This document shows positions 7,278 to 15,755 of a stretch of DNA of 64,000 nucleotides, piece by piece. Made by a program: the position numbers and the translations under genes. Origin of the DNA: Bradyrhizobium diazoefficiens (GTDB lineage Bacteria > Pseudomonadota > Alphaproteobacteria > Rhizobiales > Xanthobacteraceae); contig NZ_JAFCJE010000001.1 of NCBI RefSeq assembly GCF_018131185.1, forward strand, positions 772,001-836,000, read 5' to 3'. Below the pieces are notes generated by a model. It was not told the DNA's origin. It did no database searches and was given only the letters and a program-made list of their open reading frames with translations. How positions within the stretch are numbered: position 1 is the stretch's first letter; each line of letters begins with the position of its first letter.

Positions 7278-8285
7278 TCATAGCGCCGCTTTCAGCGCAG
7301 CTTGAAGGAGAAGCAAATCCTCCGGCAAAGGCGCCTCCCAGTGGAGTAATTCTCCGGTCCTCGGGTGCTCCAATACCAGCAAATAGGCATGCAAGGCCTG
7401 CCGCCCCAGCGCGGCCAGAGCTGCTTGCGATTCTGGGCCAAGCTGGTTCGCCTTGGTCTTGAAATGCGGGCCATAGACCGCATCCCCCATGAGAGGGTGC
7501 CCGATATGGGCGAGGTGGACCCGGATCTGGTGGGTGCGCCCGGTCTCGAGCTCGCAGGCGAGCAGCGTTGCGATCGGCTTGCCGTCGCGCCCCGGAAAAC
7601 TCTCCAGGATCTCCCAATGCGTCACCGCCTCGCGGCCGCCCTGGCGCACCGCCATCTTCTCGCGCGCATGCGGATGGCGGTCGATCGGCGCATCGATGGT
7701 GCCGCGATGCCGGCCGGGCACGCCCCAGGCGAAGGCCATGTAGCCGCGGCGCATTTCGCCGGTGCGGCCGTGGTCGGCGAATTGCGCTGATAGCGAGGCG
7801 TGGGCGAGGTCGTTCTTGGCGATCACCATCAGCCCTGTGGTGTCCTTGTCGAGCCGGTGCACGATGCCGGGCCGGCGCACCCCGCCGATGCCGGACAGCG
7901 AGGTGCCGCAATGGGCGATCAGGGCATTCACCAGCGTGCCGGTCTCGTGGCCGGCGGCGGGATGCACCACCAGCCCCTTCGGCTTGTTGAGCACGACGAT
8001 GTCGTCGTCCTCGAACACGATATCGAGGGCGATATCCTCCCCCTTCGGCTCCGGCGCAGCCGCCTCCGGCACGTCGATTATGATCGTATCGCCGGATGCG
8101 ACGTGATAAGCGGGGTCGCGGACCGCGGAGGCCTTCAGGTGTACTGCGCCCGCCAGGATCAGGGCCTTCAGCCTCGATCGCGACAGCTCCGGCAGGCGCG
8201 CCGCCAGCACGCGGTCGAGCCGGGTCGAGCCCTCGTCACCGGCGACCACGACCTCCAACCTTTGCGCAGAGCCTGAGCTTTCCAT
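7278..8285 (-). CDS. RluA/RluD-family 23S rRNA pseudouridine synthase
   Basis: The product is about 335 residues. An N-terminal S4 RNA-binding domain (TRLDRVLAARLPELSRSRLK) is followed by the RluA catalytic domain with HRLDKDTTGLMV, where the Asp is the catalytic residue, and GRTHQIRVHLAHIGHPLMGD. Substrate is probably uridines of 23S rRNA helix 69 (RluD type), by family. The ATG at 8285 gives the normal length; frames extend upstream to 8381 inside the neighbouring gene, but that extension is not conserved-looking. Its start codon shares two bases with the start of the divergent gene at 8284. Confidence 0.9.
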   Translation of the reverse strand: MESSGSAQRLEVVVAGDEGSTRLDRVLAARLPELSRSRLKALILAGAVHLKASAVRDPAYHVASGDTIIIDVPEAAAPEPKGEDIALDIVFEDDDIVVLNKPKGLVVHPAAGHETGTLVNALIAHCGTSLSGIGGVRRPGIVHRLDKDTTGLMVIAKNDLAHASLSAQFADHGRTGEMRRGYMAFAWGVPGRHRGTIDAPIDRHPHAREKMAVRQGGREAVTHWEILESFPGRDGKPIATLLACELETGRTHQIRVHLAHIGHPLMGDAVYGPHFKTKANQLGPESQAALAALGRQALHAYLLVLEHPRTGELLHWEAPLPEDLLLLQAALKAAL

Positions 8286-8628
8286 GACGACGTCTGATAC
8301 CGCTGTTCCCGAACCGACCCCCGAGCAGGCCGCGCTGTTCGCGCGGGTGCGGCGGATGATGCTGATCGCGGGGTTGACCACGGCGCTGGCGATCTGCGCC
8401 GTGCTGATCGCGGTGGGCTACCGCCTTTTCAAGTCGGAGGGAAGGGCGACAGAGCCGGTGGGCGACGTCACCGCCACCCTGCCGAAGGGCGCCAAGATTG
8501 TCTCGACCGGGGTCGCGGGCGACCGCCTCGTGGTCACGCTGGATCTCGGCGGGGTCATCGAGATCCGCACCTTCGACGCCCACACCCTGAAGCCGGCCGG
8601 ACGGCTGAAATTCGCCAACGAGCCGTAA
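8284..8628 (+). CDS. Small single-pass membrane protein (DUF6476-like)
   Basis: The 114-residue protein has an acidic N-terminal tail, one membrane helix (MLIAGLTTALAICAVLIAVGY, about residues 30-50) and a C-terminal beta-rich domain with GDRLVVTLDLGGVIEIRTFD. This layout matches small uncharacterised alphaproteobacterial proteins; I believe the family is DUF6476 but cannot verify it. Function unknown. The start codon overlaps that of the divergent pseudouridine synthase gene by two bases, so its transcription signals must lie inside that gene unless the true start is further downstream. Confidence 0.75.
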   Translation: MTTSDTAVPEPTPEQAALFARVRRMMLIAGLTTALAICAVLIAVGYRLFKSEGRATEPVGDVTATLPKGAKIVSTGVAGDRLVVTLDLGGVIEIRTFDAHTLKPAGRLKFANEP

Positions 8629-8685
8629 AAGGCCCGTCGGGGTCCTTGCGGCGGACAAATTTCGAGGTTATTGGCTAGCCCTCAC

Positions 8686-8760
8686 GCTCCCTTCGTCTAG
8701 CGGTTAGGACGCGGCCCTCTCAAGGCTGAAACAGGGGTTCGATTCCCCTAGGGAGCGCCA
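8686..8760 (+). tRNA. tRNA-Glu (anticodon CTC)
   Basis: A complete cloverleaf. The acceptor stem GCTCCCT pairs with AGGGAGC; the anticodon stem CGGCC/GGCTG encloses loop CTCTCAA, giving anticodon CTC at 8719-8721; the T-arm is GGGG-TTCGATT-CCCC. The discriminator base is G and CCA is encoded at 8758-8760. It reads GAG codons. Confidence 0.97.
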
Positions 8761-8868
8761 GCCACATTCTAAGCCATTGAAAACCCGCGCACTCTAGGCA
8801 ACCATGTGAGCCTGGAGAAACCCGCCTGCTGCTTGCGTAGCTCATGAGGCGGTCGCATTGGTTGTGCA

Positions 8869-10686
8869 ATGGCAATCCTGATCCCGAGCCTTGGCTTCGC
8901 GCGCTTCGACAGCCGCGGGGAGCTTCGGCTCGCCGAACGGCTCAAGGACTTCCTCGAAGAGAACGCCGTCGTCTGGCACAACCTGCCCGTCGGTCCGCTC
9001 AACCGGCATCCGGACTTCATCATCGTTCATCCCGCGAACGGCCTGCTCGTGCTCGAGGTCAAGGACTGGCGCCTGGAGACGATCGTTTCGGCGGACAAGA
9101 CCAAGGTCGAGCTGCTGACGGATCGTGGCGTCGTGCGCCAGAGCAATCCGCTCGAGCAGGCGCGCAAATATACGTTCGACGTCGTGCGTACGCTGGAGCG
9201 GGACGGACAATTGTTGTTTCCGGCGGGGCATCGCTTCATGGGCAAAGCCATCGTGCCGTTCGGCTATGGCGCCGTGTTCACGAACATCACCCGCAAGCAG
9301 TTCGACCAGACCGATCTCAAGGAGGTGTTCTCCGAGCATCTCTGTCTGTTCAAGGACGAAATGACTGAGAGCGCGGATCCCGAGGAGTTCCGGTCCAAAG
9401 TGTGGCGCATGGTCTATCCGCGTCTCGGAGAGCCGCTGTCCATGCCGCAGTTCGGCCGGCTGCGGGCGCTGCTCTTTCCGGAGATCCGCATCCGGCAGAT
9501 TGCCCTGCCTCTGGACGAGCCGCCTGCGGCCGATCCTTCGGACCGGACGCTCGCCGTCATGGACCTGCATCAGGAGCAGTTCGCGCGCAGTCTGGGAGAG
9601 GGGCATCGGATCATTCGCGGCGTCGCCGGATCGGGCAAGACCCTGATCCTGGCCTTCCGCGCCGAGTATCTCGCGCGGGCGGCGGCGAAGCCGGTGCTGA
9701 TCCTGTGTTACGCCAATGGCATCGCCGGGCGGCTCGAGGATGCCATGCAGAGCCGGGGCGTCGAGAACCGCGTTCAGGTCCTCACCTTTCATTCATGGTG
9801 TTACCGGATGTTGCGGACTTACGGGATTCCCGCCCCGTCCGAGCGAGACTATCCGGACTACGCCACGCGACTGGCTGCAAGCGTGTCGGAGGTCGTGCAG
9901 GCCGTGGATCAGGGCCATATCCCCATGGAGCAGTACGACGCGGTCCTGATCGACGAGGCACACGATTTCGAGCCGCAATGGCTCGCGCTCGCGGCCAAGA
10001 TGGTGAACCCGCGCACCAGGGCGCTGATGGTCGTCTATGACGACATTCAGGCCATCTACAAAGGACGCGAACGCCCGGTGTGGAGCCAGCTCGGAATCGA
10101 AGCCAAGGGCAGAACGACCGTGTTGAAGGTCAACTACCGCAACACCGCGCAAATCGTCGCCTTCGCGAGACGCTTCGCTGCAGACGTCATTGGCGCTCCC
10201 GGCGTCACGGCCGACGACGAGCACGCCATCCTGTTGCCCGAAGATGCGGGCCGGCAGGGACTGGAGCCGGCGGTGCGGCGGTGCGTGAGCATCGATGCGG
10301 AAGCTCACTGCGTTGCCGAGTGGTTCCTGGACCGGAGAAAGGCCGGGTACGAATGGTCGCAGATGGCGTGTCTCTACCCCGAGCACTGGATCGGCGGGCG
10401 GGTCGCGCAGATCCTCGCCAGGCACGACGTGCCGATCGATCTGGCCAAGGACAATCGCAACAGAATTTCGGTCAAGCGGGTGGCTGTGCGGTTTCTGAGC
10501 ATGCACACCGCGAAAGGGCTGGAGTTTCCCTGCGTCGCCATCGCCGGCCTGGGTTTGCTCGGCCGCCACGGCGAGACCATCGAGGAATGTATCCGGCTGA
10601 CCTATGTCGGCGTGACCCGCGCCACGCACGAGGCACTTCTGACGTATTCGAGTGAGTCCGCCTTGGTGCAGCGCTTGATCGCCTAG
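8869..10686 (+). CDS. NERD-domain UvrD/PcrA-like helicase
   Basis: The 605-residue protein joins an N-terminal NERD domain (about residues 15-130; FIIVHPANGLLVLEVKDW has the nuclease-like core Glu and Lys) to a superfamily 1 helicase. Walker A is GVAGSGKT (about 250), Walker B is VLIDEAHD (about 360), and the C-terminal motifs include LSMHTAKGLEFPCV and LTYVGVTRA. It should be an ATP-dependent DNA helicase/translocase with a possible nuclease module. It starts 108 bases after tRNA-Glu, a common landing site for islands, and is flanked by an 11-bp inverted match (8751-8761 and 10691-10701). Some NERD-helicases belong to phage-defence loci; that role here is only a possibility. Confidence 0.88.
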   Translation: MAILIPSLGFARFDSRGELRLAERLKDFLEENAVVWHNLPVGPLNRHPDFIIVHPANGLLVLEVKDWRLETIVSADKTKVELLTDRGVVRQSNPLEQARKYTFDVVRTLERDGQLLFPAGHRFMGKAIVPFGYGAVFTNITRKQFDQTDLKEVFSEHLCLFKDEMTESADPEEFRSKVWRMVYPRLGEPLSMPQFGRLRALLFPEIRIRQIALPLDEPPAADPSDRTLAVMDLHQEQFARSLGEGHRIIRGVAGSGKTLILAFRAEYLARAAAKPVLILCYANGIAGRLEDAMQSRGVENRVQVLTFHSWCYRMLRTYGIPAPSERDYPDYATRLAASVSEVVQAVDQGHIPMEQYDAVLIDEAHDFEPQWLALAAKMVNPRTRALMVVYDDIQAIYKGRERPVWSQLGIEAKGRTTVLKVNYRNTAQIVAFARRFAADVIGAPGVTADDEHAILLPEDAGRQGLEPAVRRCVSIDAEAHCVAEWFLDRRKAGYEWSQMACLYPEHWIGGRVAQILARHDVPIDLAKDNRNRISVKRVAVRFLSMHTAKGLEFPCVAIAGLGLLGRHGETIEECIRLTYVGVTRATHEALLTYSSESALVQRLIA

Positions 10687-10701
10687 GGTTCTGGCGCTCC
10701 C

Positions 10702-11685
10702 CTACGCCGTCGTCCCATCGATTGACCGCCGGATCACCTTCTGCACATCCGCATTCGACAGGAACAGGTCGTGGTTGACGATGCCCCAGCCTTCCGCGGA
10801 CGCATCGACCACGCGCACGCCGAGCCGCGCGATGGCGGCTTTTTCCGCTGCGCCGACCCGGGTCATTCCGCCGGCGAGCTGTCCCGACAGCGCCAATGCG
10901 CGGTCGTTGGTCGAGGCGATCACGGTGATCTTGCCGGCCAGCGGGCCGATGCGTTGCACCGCCGACGAGAACACGTCCATGTCGATGTCGGGTGCGGCGA
11001 ACACCACCGCGCCGATCTTGCTCGTGACCGTGTCGCCGTATCGCCCATAGAGCTGGCGCAGGCTCTCTAAGGTCAGCATGGTTCCCATGCTGTGCGCGAC
11101 GATGTGGACGCGGCCGCCGCTCGGCGCGGACACCAGCGCAGAGAGCACGCGCTCGAATTCGTCACGCGACCACATCGCACTGTCGCGGTCATAGGCGTAG
11201 TCGAACAATCCGGCCTTGGAGGGCCATGCGAACACCATGGTCCGGCCGCGGAACTTGATCGCATCGGAGAGATAGGCGCCATCCAGCACCGCCGTCTCGA
11301 ACGTCTGCTTGAAGCCGTGCACATAGATCAGCACGTCGCCTCCGCCGGCCTGCGTCGCGAGATCGCCGGCGTCGGCAGGGGCGGTTTCGATCCGATCCAG
11401 ACGCCAACCCCCGAGCCCAACCGAGGCGAGAGACAGGCGGCTCTCATCGGGCGCCACCAGCTTGGCCCGCGCCACCGTCATGCTCGTCGCACGCTCCGGA
11501 CCGAACCAGGGTTTGGCGCGGGCGCCGTTCACGGGCTTGCGCGTGGTCGCGACGAGCACTGTGGAATCAACGGAGAGCGACGATGCATCGTAGCGCGCGC
11601 CGGTCGCACCGAGCCCGGCGCATCCGCCGAGCGCGAGGGCACTGCCTGCCGACATGAGTCCGCCGAGCAGAGCGCGGCGCGACAT
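10702..11685 (-). CDS. Exported alpha/beta hydrolase (DUF900-like)
   Basis: The product is about 327 residues. The N-terminus has SRRALLGG followed by a hydrophobic stretch and GGC, compatible with a Tat-type lipoprotein signal. The hydrolase domain has VLIYVHGFKQTFE (oxyanion region) and the nucleophile elbow IVAHSMGTM, with a later Asp and a C-terminal His in IVNHDLFL. It matches the DUF900 branch of alpha/beta hydrolases. Substrate unknown. The ATG at 11685 has no good ribosome site; a GTG at 11727 with GAAGG about 7 bases upstream is a serious alternative and would lengthen the signal by 14 residues. Confidence 0.82.
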   Translation of the reverse strand: MSRRALLGGLMSAGSALALGGCAGLGATGARYDASSLSVDSTVLVATTRKPVNGARAKPWFGPERATSMTVARAKLVAPDESRLSLASVGLGGWRLDRIETAPADAGDLATQAGGGDVLIYVHGFKQTFETAVLDGAYLSDAIKFRGRTMVFAWPSKAGLFDYAYDRDSAMWSRDEFERVLSALVSAPSGGRVHIVAHSMGTMLTLESLRQLYGRYGDTVTSKIGAVVFAAPDIDMDVFSSAVQRIGPLAGKITVIASTNDRALALSGQLAGGMTRVGAAEKAAIARLGVRVVDASAEGWGIVNHDLFLSNADVQKVIRRSIDGTTA

Positions 11686-11727
11686 GGAATGACGGGGGTC
11701 GCGTTGCGGAAGATCTTGCACGATCAC

Positions 11728-12612
11728 ACGGAACCTTCGGGAACTTTGCCCACCATAACGCCGCCCCGCCTCGTCCCTGAATGACAATGGGGGCGAGAAG
11801 ACGGCGAAGGAGTGTCGTCGCATGCGACTGGCATCCGCGCCCAGCGCCGGTTCGGAAGCTCGCCGAGTCTGGAGTGCGTGCCGGCACCGACGGGGAGTTC
11901 CTGACGTCAAGCGAAACACCCCGATCCGCTGTCAACCCCTTTCGCCGAAAATATTCCACTTTACCGAAATTCGGATTTGTCGTATGTGTCGGCCATCCCA
12001 GCCCACCAAAGGGGCGGTCGTACGTCGTTTCGAGCGCGGGCTGGGAGTTGCGGTGGACGCGGGCGGCGTTGAAGGCGGAGCTTGCGCGTGCAGGGCGGGA
12101 TGAACCTCGTGAGCATGCGTGGCCTGCGACGACGAACGGCGCCCCTGCGTACGGCGAAACCGTGTGGTCCTGGCCGTCGTTGCTACGGTCAAGTCTAGCG
12201 GAGATGCCAGCGAGCCCAACCGGGCAGACTGCATCACCCAATCCGCGGGGCGAGGGAGGCCAACGGAAAGGTCGGCTCCCGGGAGAGCGCGGCATAGGCC
12301 GTAAAACCATCGCGCAGGGAAGGCCTGGTTTCGGCTGCCCTGTGTCTCCCCTGTGCATTGCGTGTGCATCTGTTCAGCACGGGGGTCTTTACGGGTGCCA
12401 GCCGGCGCCCGGCCTTCCCTGCGCCCTTTCTTTCCAGGAGGGCAAGGAGAACAGCAAAGCTCGGGCAGACCATGCCGCGAGACCGCGAACGCGTGTTTGC
12501 GATGTGCCTGCGAATTGACCTCCCTTGCGAGCATGCTGCGTCGGCATTGGCGAAGGTAGTCGCTGCTCCCAAAATCTGCCTTGATGCGATCTCTGCTTTC
12601 GGGAGTCTTGAT
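11728..12612. repeat. Repeat-rich intergenic region with a 14-bp inverted repeat
   Basis: Nearly 900 bases without a credible gene. The inverted repeat GCGCAGGGAAGGCC (12312-12325) and GGCCTTCCCTGCGC (12411-12424) bounds an 85-base spacer, and the whole 12240-12450 stretch looks like a dispersed element familiar from Bradyrhizobium intergenic DNA. Long frames here on both strands are continuations of neighbouring-gene frames and look non-coding. The D-aminoacylase promoter should lie at the right end. Confidence 0.6.
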
Positions 12613-14103
12613 ATGAGCGGTTTGGTGATCTCTGGCGGCCGGGTGGTGGATCCCGCGAGCGGGATGGATGCTGTCGGGGACGTGGCGGTGGCGGACGGCA
12701 AGATCGTTGCCGTGGGCACGGGCCTTGGTGGCGCCGAGCGGGTGATCGACGCCGCGGGCCTCGTGGTTGCGCCCGGCTTCATCGATCTGCACGCACACGG
12801 CCAGTCGCTTCCCGCCGACCGCATGCAGGCCTTCGACGGCGTGACGACGACGCTCGATCTCGAGGCCGGTGTGCTGCCGGTCGCCTCCTGGTATGAACGC
12901 CAGGCGCGGAAGGGACGCGTGCTGAACTACGGCGCGGCCACCAACTGGGCCTTTGCGCGCATCGGCGCGATGACGGGCTCGAACGCGGAGAGCTCGCTGG
13001 AAGCGTTCGGCAATGCCATGCGCGACCGCCGCTGGATGGACAACGTCGCGACCGACGCGGAGGTCGCCGGCATCCTCGATCGGCTTTCGCGCGGCCTCGA
13101 CGAGGGCGGCATCGGCATCGGTATCCTGAACGCCTATGCGCCGGGCGCCGGCGTGCAGGAGCTGACGGCGGTGTGTCAGCTCGCTGCAGCCAAGGACGTG
13201 CCGACCTTCACCCATGTCGCCTTCATGTCGCGTATCGACCCCGAAAGCGCGGTGGAAGCCTATATCCGCCTGATCGGCTATGCCGGCGCCACCGGTGCGC
13301 ACATGCACATCTGCCATTTCAACTCGTCGAGCAAGACCGACGTCGAGCGTTGCCGCGCGCTGATCGCAAAGGCGCAAGGACAGGGCCTGCCGATCACCGT
13401 CGAGGCCTATCCTTACGGCACCGGCTCCACCGTGCTCGCCGCCGCCTTCTTCAGCGACCCCGAATTCGTCGAGCGCAACGGTACCGGTTACGATTCCGTG
13501 CAGCGCGTCACCGACGGCTATCGCTTCCACGACCGCGAGGAGCTGTTGAAGGCGCAGGCCGAAGAGCCGTCCTCGCTGGTGCTCTGGCACATCCTCGACA
13601 CCGAGAACAATGCGCATCATCGCGACCTGCTCGACATGTCGGTGCTTTATCCCGGCGGCGCCATCGCTTCCGACGCGATGCCGTGGACGACCTCGGACGG
13701 CAAGACCTACACCGGCGATGCCTGGCCGCTGCCTGACGATGCCACCTCGCATCCGCGCTCGGCCGGCTGCTTCACGAAATTCATCCGCGAATGGGTGCGC
13801 GAGCGCAAGGCCGTGTCGCTGCTCGAAGGCGTGCGCAAATGCGCGCTGATCCCGGCAGAGATCCTGTCGCAGAGCACGCCCGCGATGCGCGCCAAGGGCA
13901 GGCTCGCGAAAGACGCGGACGCCGACATCGTCGTGTTCGACTACGAGAAGCTCTCGGATCGCGCGACCTTCACGGCGATGAACCGTCCGTCGGAAGGCGT
14001 GCGGCATCTCGTTGTCAGCGGCCAGGTGCTGATCGGCGATGGCGTGCTCGATGTGACGGCGCGGCCCGGAAAGCCCGTGCGCCGTCCCGTCGTCGAGGGT
14101 TGA
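12613..14103 (+). CDS. D-aminoacylase-like amidohydrolase
   Basis: The 496-residue protein is a metal-dependent amidohydrolase. It has GFIDLHAHG (about residues 54-62) with the HxH metal ligands, then HICHFNSSSKTD and a late Asp-rich segment (ASDAMPW) typical of D-aminoacylase/N-acyl-D-amino-acid deacylases. It should hydrolyse N-acyl-D-amino acids to D-amino acid and carboxylate; substrate preference is unclear. The ATG at 12613 follows GGGAG at 8 bases. The stop codon is only two bases before the COG0523 GTPase start, so the two are almost certainly co-translated. Confidence 0.87.
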   Translation: MSGLVISGGRVVDPASGMDAVGDVAVADGKIVAVGTGLGGAERVIDAAGLVVAPGFIDLHAHGQSLPADRMQAFDGVTTTLDLEAGVLPVASWYERQARKGRVLNYGAATNWAFARIGAMTGSNAESSLEAFGNAMRDRRWMDNVATDAEVAGILDRLSRGLDEGGIGIGILNAYAPGAGVQELTAVCQLAAAKDVPTFTHVAFMSRIDPESAVEAYIRLIGYAGATGAHMHICHFNSSSKTDVERCRALIAKAQGQGLPITVEAYPYGTGSTVLAAAFFSDPEFVERNGTGYDSVQRVTDGYRFHDREELLKAQAEEPSSLVLWHILDTENNAHHRDLLDMSVLYPGGAIASDAMPWTTSDGKTYTGDAWPLPDDATSHPRSAGCFTKFIREWVRERKAVSLLEGVRKCALIPAEILSQSTPAMRAKGRLAKDADADIVVFDYEKLSDRATFTAMNRPSEGVRHLVVSGQVLIGDGVLDVTARPGKPVRRPVVEG

Positions 14104-14105
14104 CC

Positions 14106-15053
14106 ATGCCGGTCCCCATTCTCCTGGTGACGGGCTTTCTGGGGGCGGGCAAGACCACGGTGGTGAACCATCTGCTGGCGCACGCGGAGGGGCGGCGCAT
14201 TGCCGCCGTCGTCAACGATTTCGGCGCCATCAACATCGATGCGGAGCTGATCGCGGGCGCCAGCGACGGCGTGGTCAGTCTCGCCAATGGCTGCATCTGC
14301 TGCTCGCTCGAAGGCGATCTCTTGCGCACGCTCTCGAGCCTGCTGCGGCGGGATCCGAAGCCGGAGTACATCGTCATCGAGACCAGCGGCATCGCCGATC
14401 CCGCCGACATCGTCCGCAATCTGATGGACCCCGTGATCCTGCGCGAGGCGCCGCTGGAGACGGTGCTCTGCGTGATGGACGCGGCAGCGCCGCCAGCCGC
14501 CCTGGACGATGCCCTCCAGCGGTCGCAGCTGCGCGTCGCCGATATCGTGGCGCTGACCAAGCTGGATCTGGCGGAGGAGGGCGCAAATGTCCGGATGCGC
14601 GCGGCCATTCGCGCACAACGCGTTCCCGCCGTGGTGGTCGATGCGCCACATGGCGAGATTCCGTCCGCGCTATTGTTTCCCGCGCATGTCGATCGCGCGC
14701 CCACTCTGCGCGAGGCCCCGCCGAAACGCCCGGCGGAGGACCGCTTCGAGACGCTGAGCTGGACCTCGGACCAGCCGCTCTCGCTGCCGCGCCTGCAGCA
14801 GGCGATCGGGCGGCTTGCGCCAAAGCTCGCGCGCGCAAAAGGCCTGTTCGAGACCGTCGAGCAGCCCGGGCGCCAGATGGTGTTTCAGTTTGCCGCCGGC
14901 CGCGCCACGCTTGCCCCGGGCGATGCGCCGGCAGCAGGCGTACCGCGATCACGGATCGTCTTCATTGCCGAACTCGGGCTGCTCTCGAAGGCGGAGCTCG
15001 ACGAAATCATGGAGGCGTGCGTTGCGGGCAAGAAAGGCTCTGAAGGCGGATAG
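14106..15053 (+). CDS. COG0523 (CobW/YjiA) GTPase, probable metallochaperone
   Basis: The 315-residue protein has the P-loop GFLGAGKTT (about residues 9-17), the diagnostic metal-binding GCICCSLEGD (about 61-70), an ETSGIADP switch segment, and a nucleotide-specificity LTKLD. The C-terminal CobW_C domain is present but lacks a His-rich tail. Members insert or deliver metals, often zinc, to client enzymes using GTP. Tight coupling with a metal-dependent amidohydrolase suggests that enzyme as the client; this is inference. The neighbours are not cobalamin genes, so a CobW role in B12 synthesis is unlikely. Confidence 0.9.
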   Translation: MPVPILLVTGFLGAGKTTVVNHLLAHAEGRRIAAVVNDFGAINIDAELIAGASDGVVSLANGCICCSLEGDLLRTLSSLLRRDPKPEYIVIETSGIADPADIVRNLMDPVILREAPLETVLCVMDAAAPPAALDDALQRSQLRVADIVALTKLDLAEEGANVRMRAAIRAQRVPAVVVDAPHGEIPSALLFPAHVDRAPTLREAPPKRPAEDRFETLSWTSDQPLSLPRLQQAIGRLAPKLARAKGLFETVEQPGRQMVFQFAAGRATLAPGDAPAAGVPRSRIVFIAELGLLSKAELDEIMEACVAGKKGSEGG

Positions 15054-15067
15054 GATTTGGATGACTC

Positions 15068-15084
15068 TCTCCCCGCCGGGGAGA
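15068..15084. other. Short hairpin after the COG0523 gene
   Basis: TCTCCCC and GGGGAGA (15068-15074 and 15078-15084) form a 7-bp stem with a 3-nt loop 14 bases past the stop codon. There is no T-run, so it is a weak terminator candidate at best. Confidence 0.35.
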
Positions 15085-15270
15085 AGTGCCCCCGAACGGC
15101 GGATCGAACCAGCTCCATCGCACCTTGGTCGCCGCCATCCAAAACGACGATCCCAGCGGTGGTTGCGCCGGGATCGTCTGGAGGTTTTATGGAGGGCATC
15201 GAGCTCTGCGTCTCCATGGGGCGTTGATAGCGCAAGGCTGCTCCGGATGCGACTAGAACCGCTCAAAGCC

Positions 15271-15744
15271 TCAGCAGAAGGCAAGCGCGTTGACCGCGCG
15301 CGTCGCCGCATCCTGCTCGCCGGAGCCGACGAGCTGGCAGACGATGGATTCGAGTTCGCCCGGCTGCTTGCGGCGCGCGACCGCCAGCAAGCGCATCAGT
15401 TCAGCCTCGTCATTCGACAGGCGGCGGCAGGACGGCGGCATGAAGCACAGCCCGCATGGCCGGCCGCTGCGCAGGATTCTGACGAGCGCGGCTGTCCGGG
15501 CCACCAGCAGCGGACTATCGGAAATGCCCGGCGCCTCGTCGGCAAAGCGATAGGCAGCTTCCCAGCAATCGGACGCGCCGGTCGTATAGGCCGCCCCGAT
15601 GAACCGGAACAACGACAGCGCGACGCGGCAGAAATCATCATAGCTGTCGACGCAGGGGCGCGACGCAAGCGCGGCCTGGAGCGGACAGAGCCGCATCTGG
15701 CCGGCGTCCGGGATCGCCGCAGAACCGCAAGCTTCTGGAACCAT
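15271..15744 (-). CDS. Small Cys-motif protein of unknown function (second of a pair)
   Basis: The 157-residue protein is not recognised. It is helical in character with several Cys. Its notable segment is CGLCFMPPSCRRLSNDEAEL, which resembles CPTCPRMSDSEHAIL of the gene just upstream: both have C-x-R-hydrophobic-S-x-acidic/Ser-E followed by an amphipathic helix ending in an Ala-rich stretch. The start at 15744 lies 11 bases after the upstream stop, so the two form an operon. No signal peptide or membrane helix is seen. The paired Cys may bind metal or be redox active. Confidence 0.6.
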   Translation of the reverse strand: MVPEACGSAAIPDAGQMRLCPLQAALASRPCVDSYDDFCRVALSLFRFIGAAYTTGASDCWEAAYRFADEAPGISDSPLLVARTAALVRILRSGRPCGLCFMPPSCRRLSNDEAELMRLLAVARRKQPGELESIVCQLVGSGEQDAATRAVNALAFC

Positions 15745-15755
15745 GAACGATCTCG

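Noticed and set aside
11932..14007. 691-residue frame antisense to the D-aminoacylase gene
   Set aside because: Same reason: low-complexity composition and overlap with a clear gene on the other strand.
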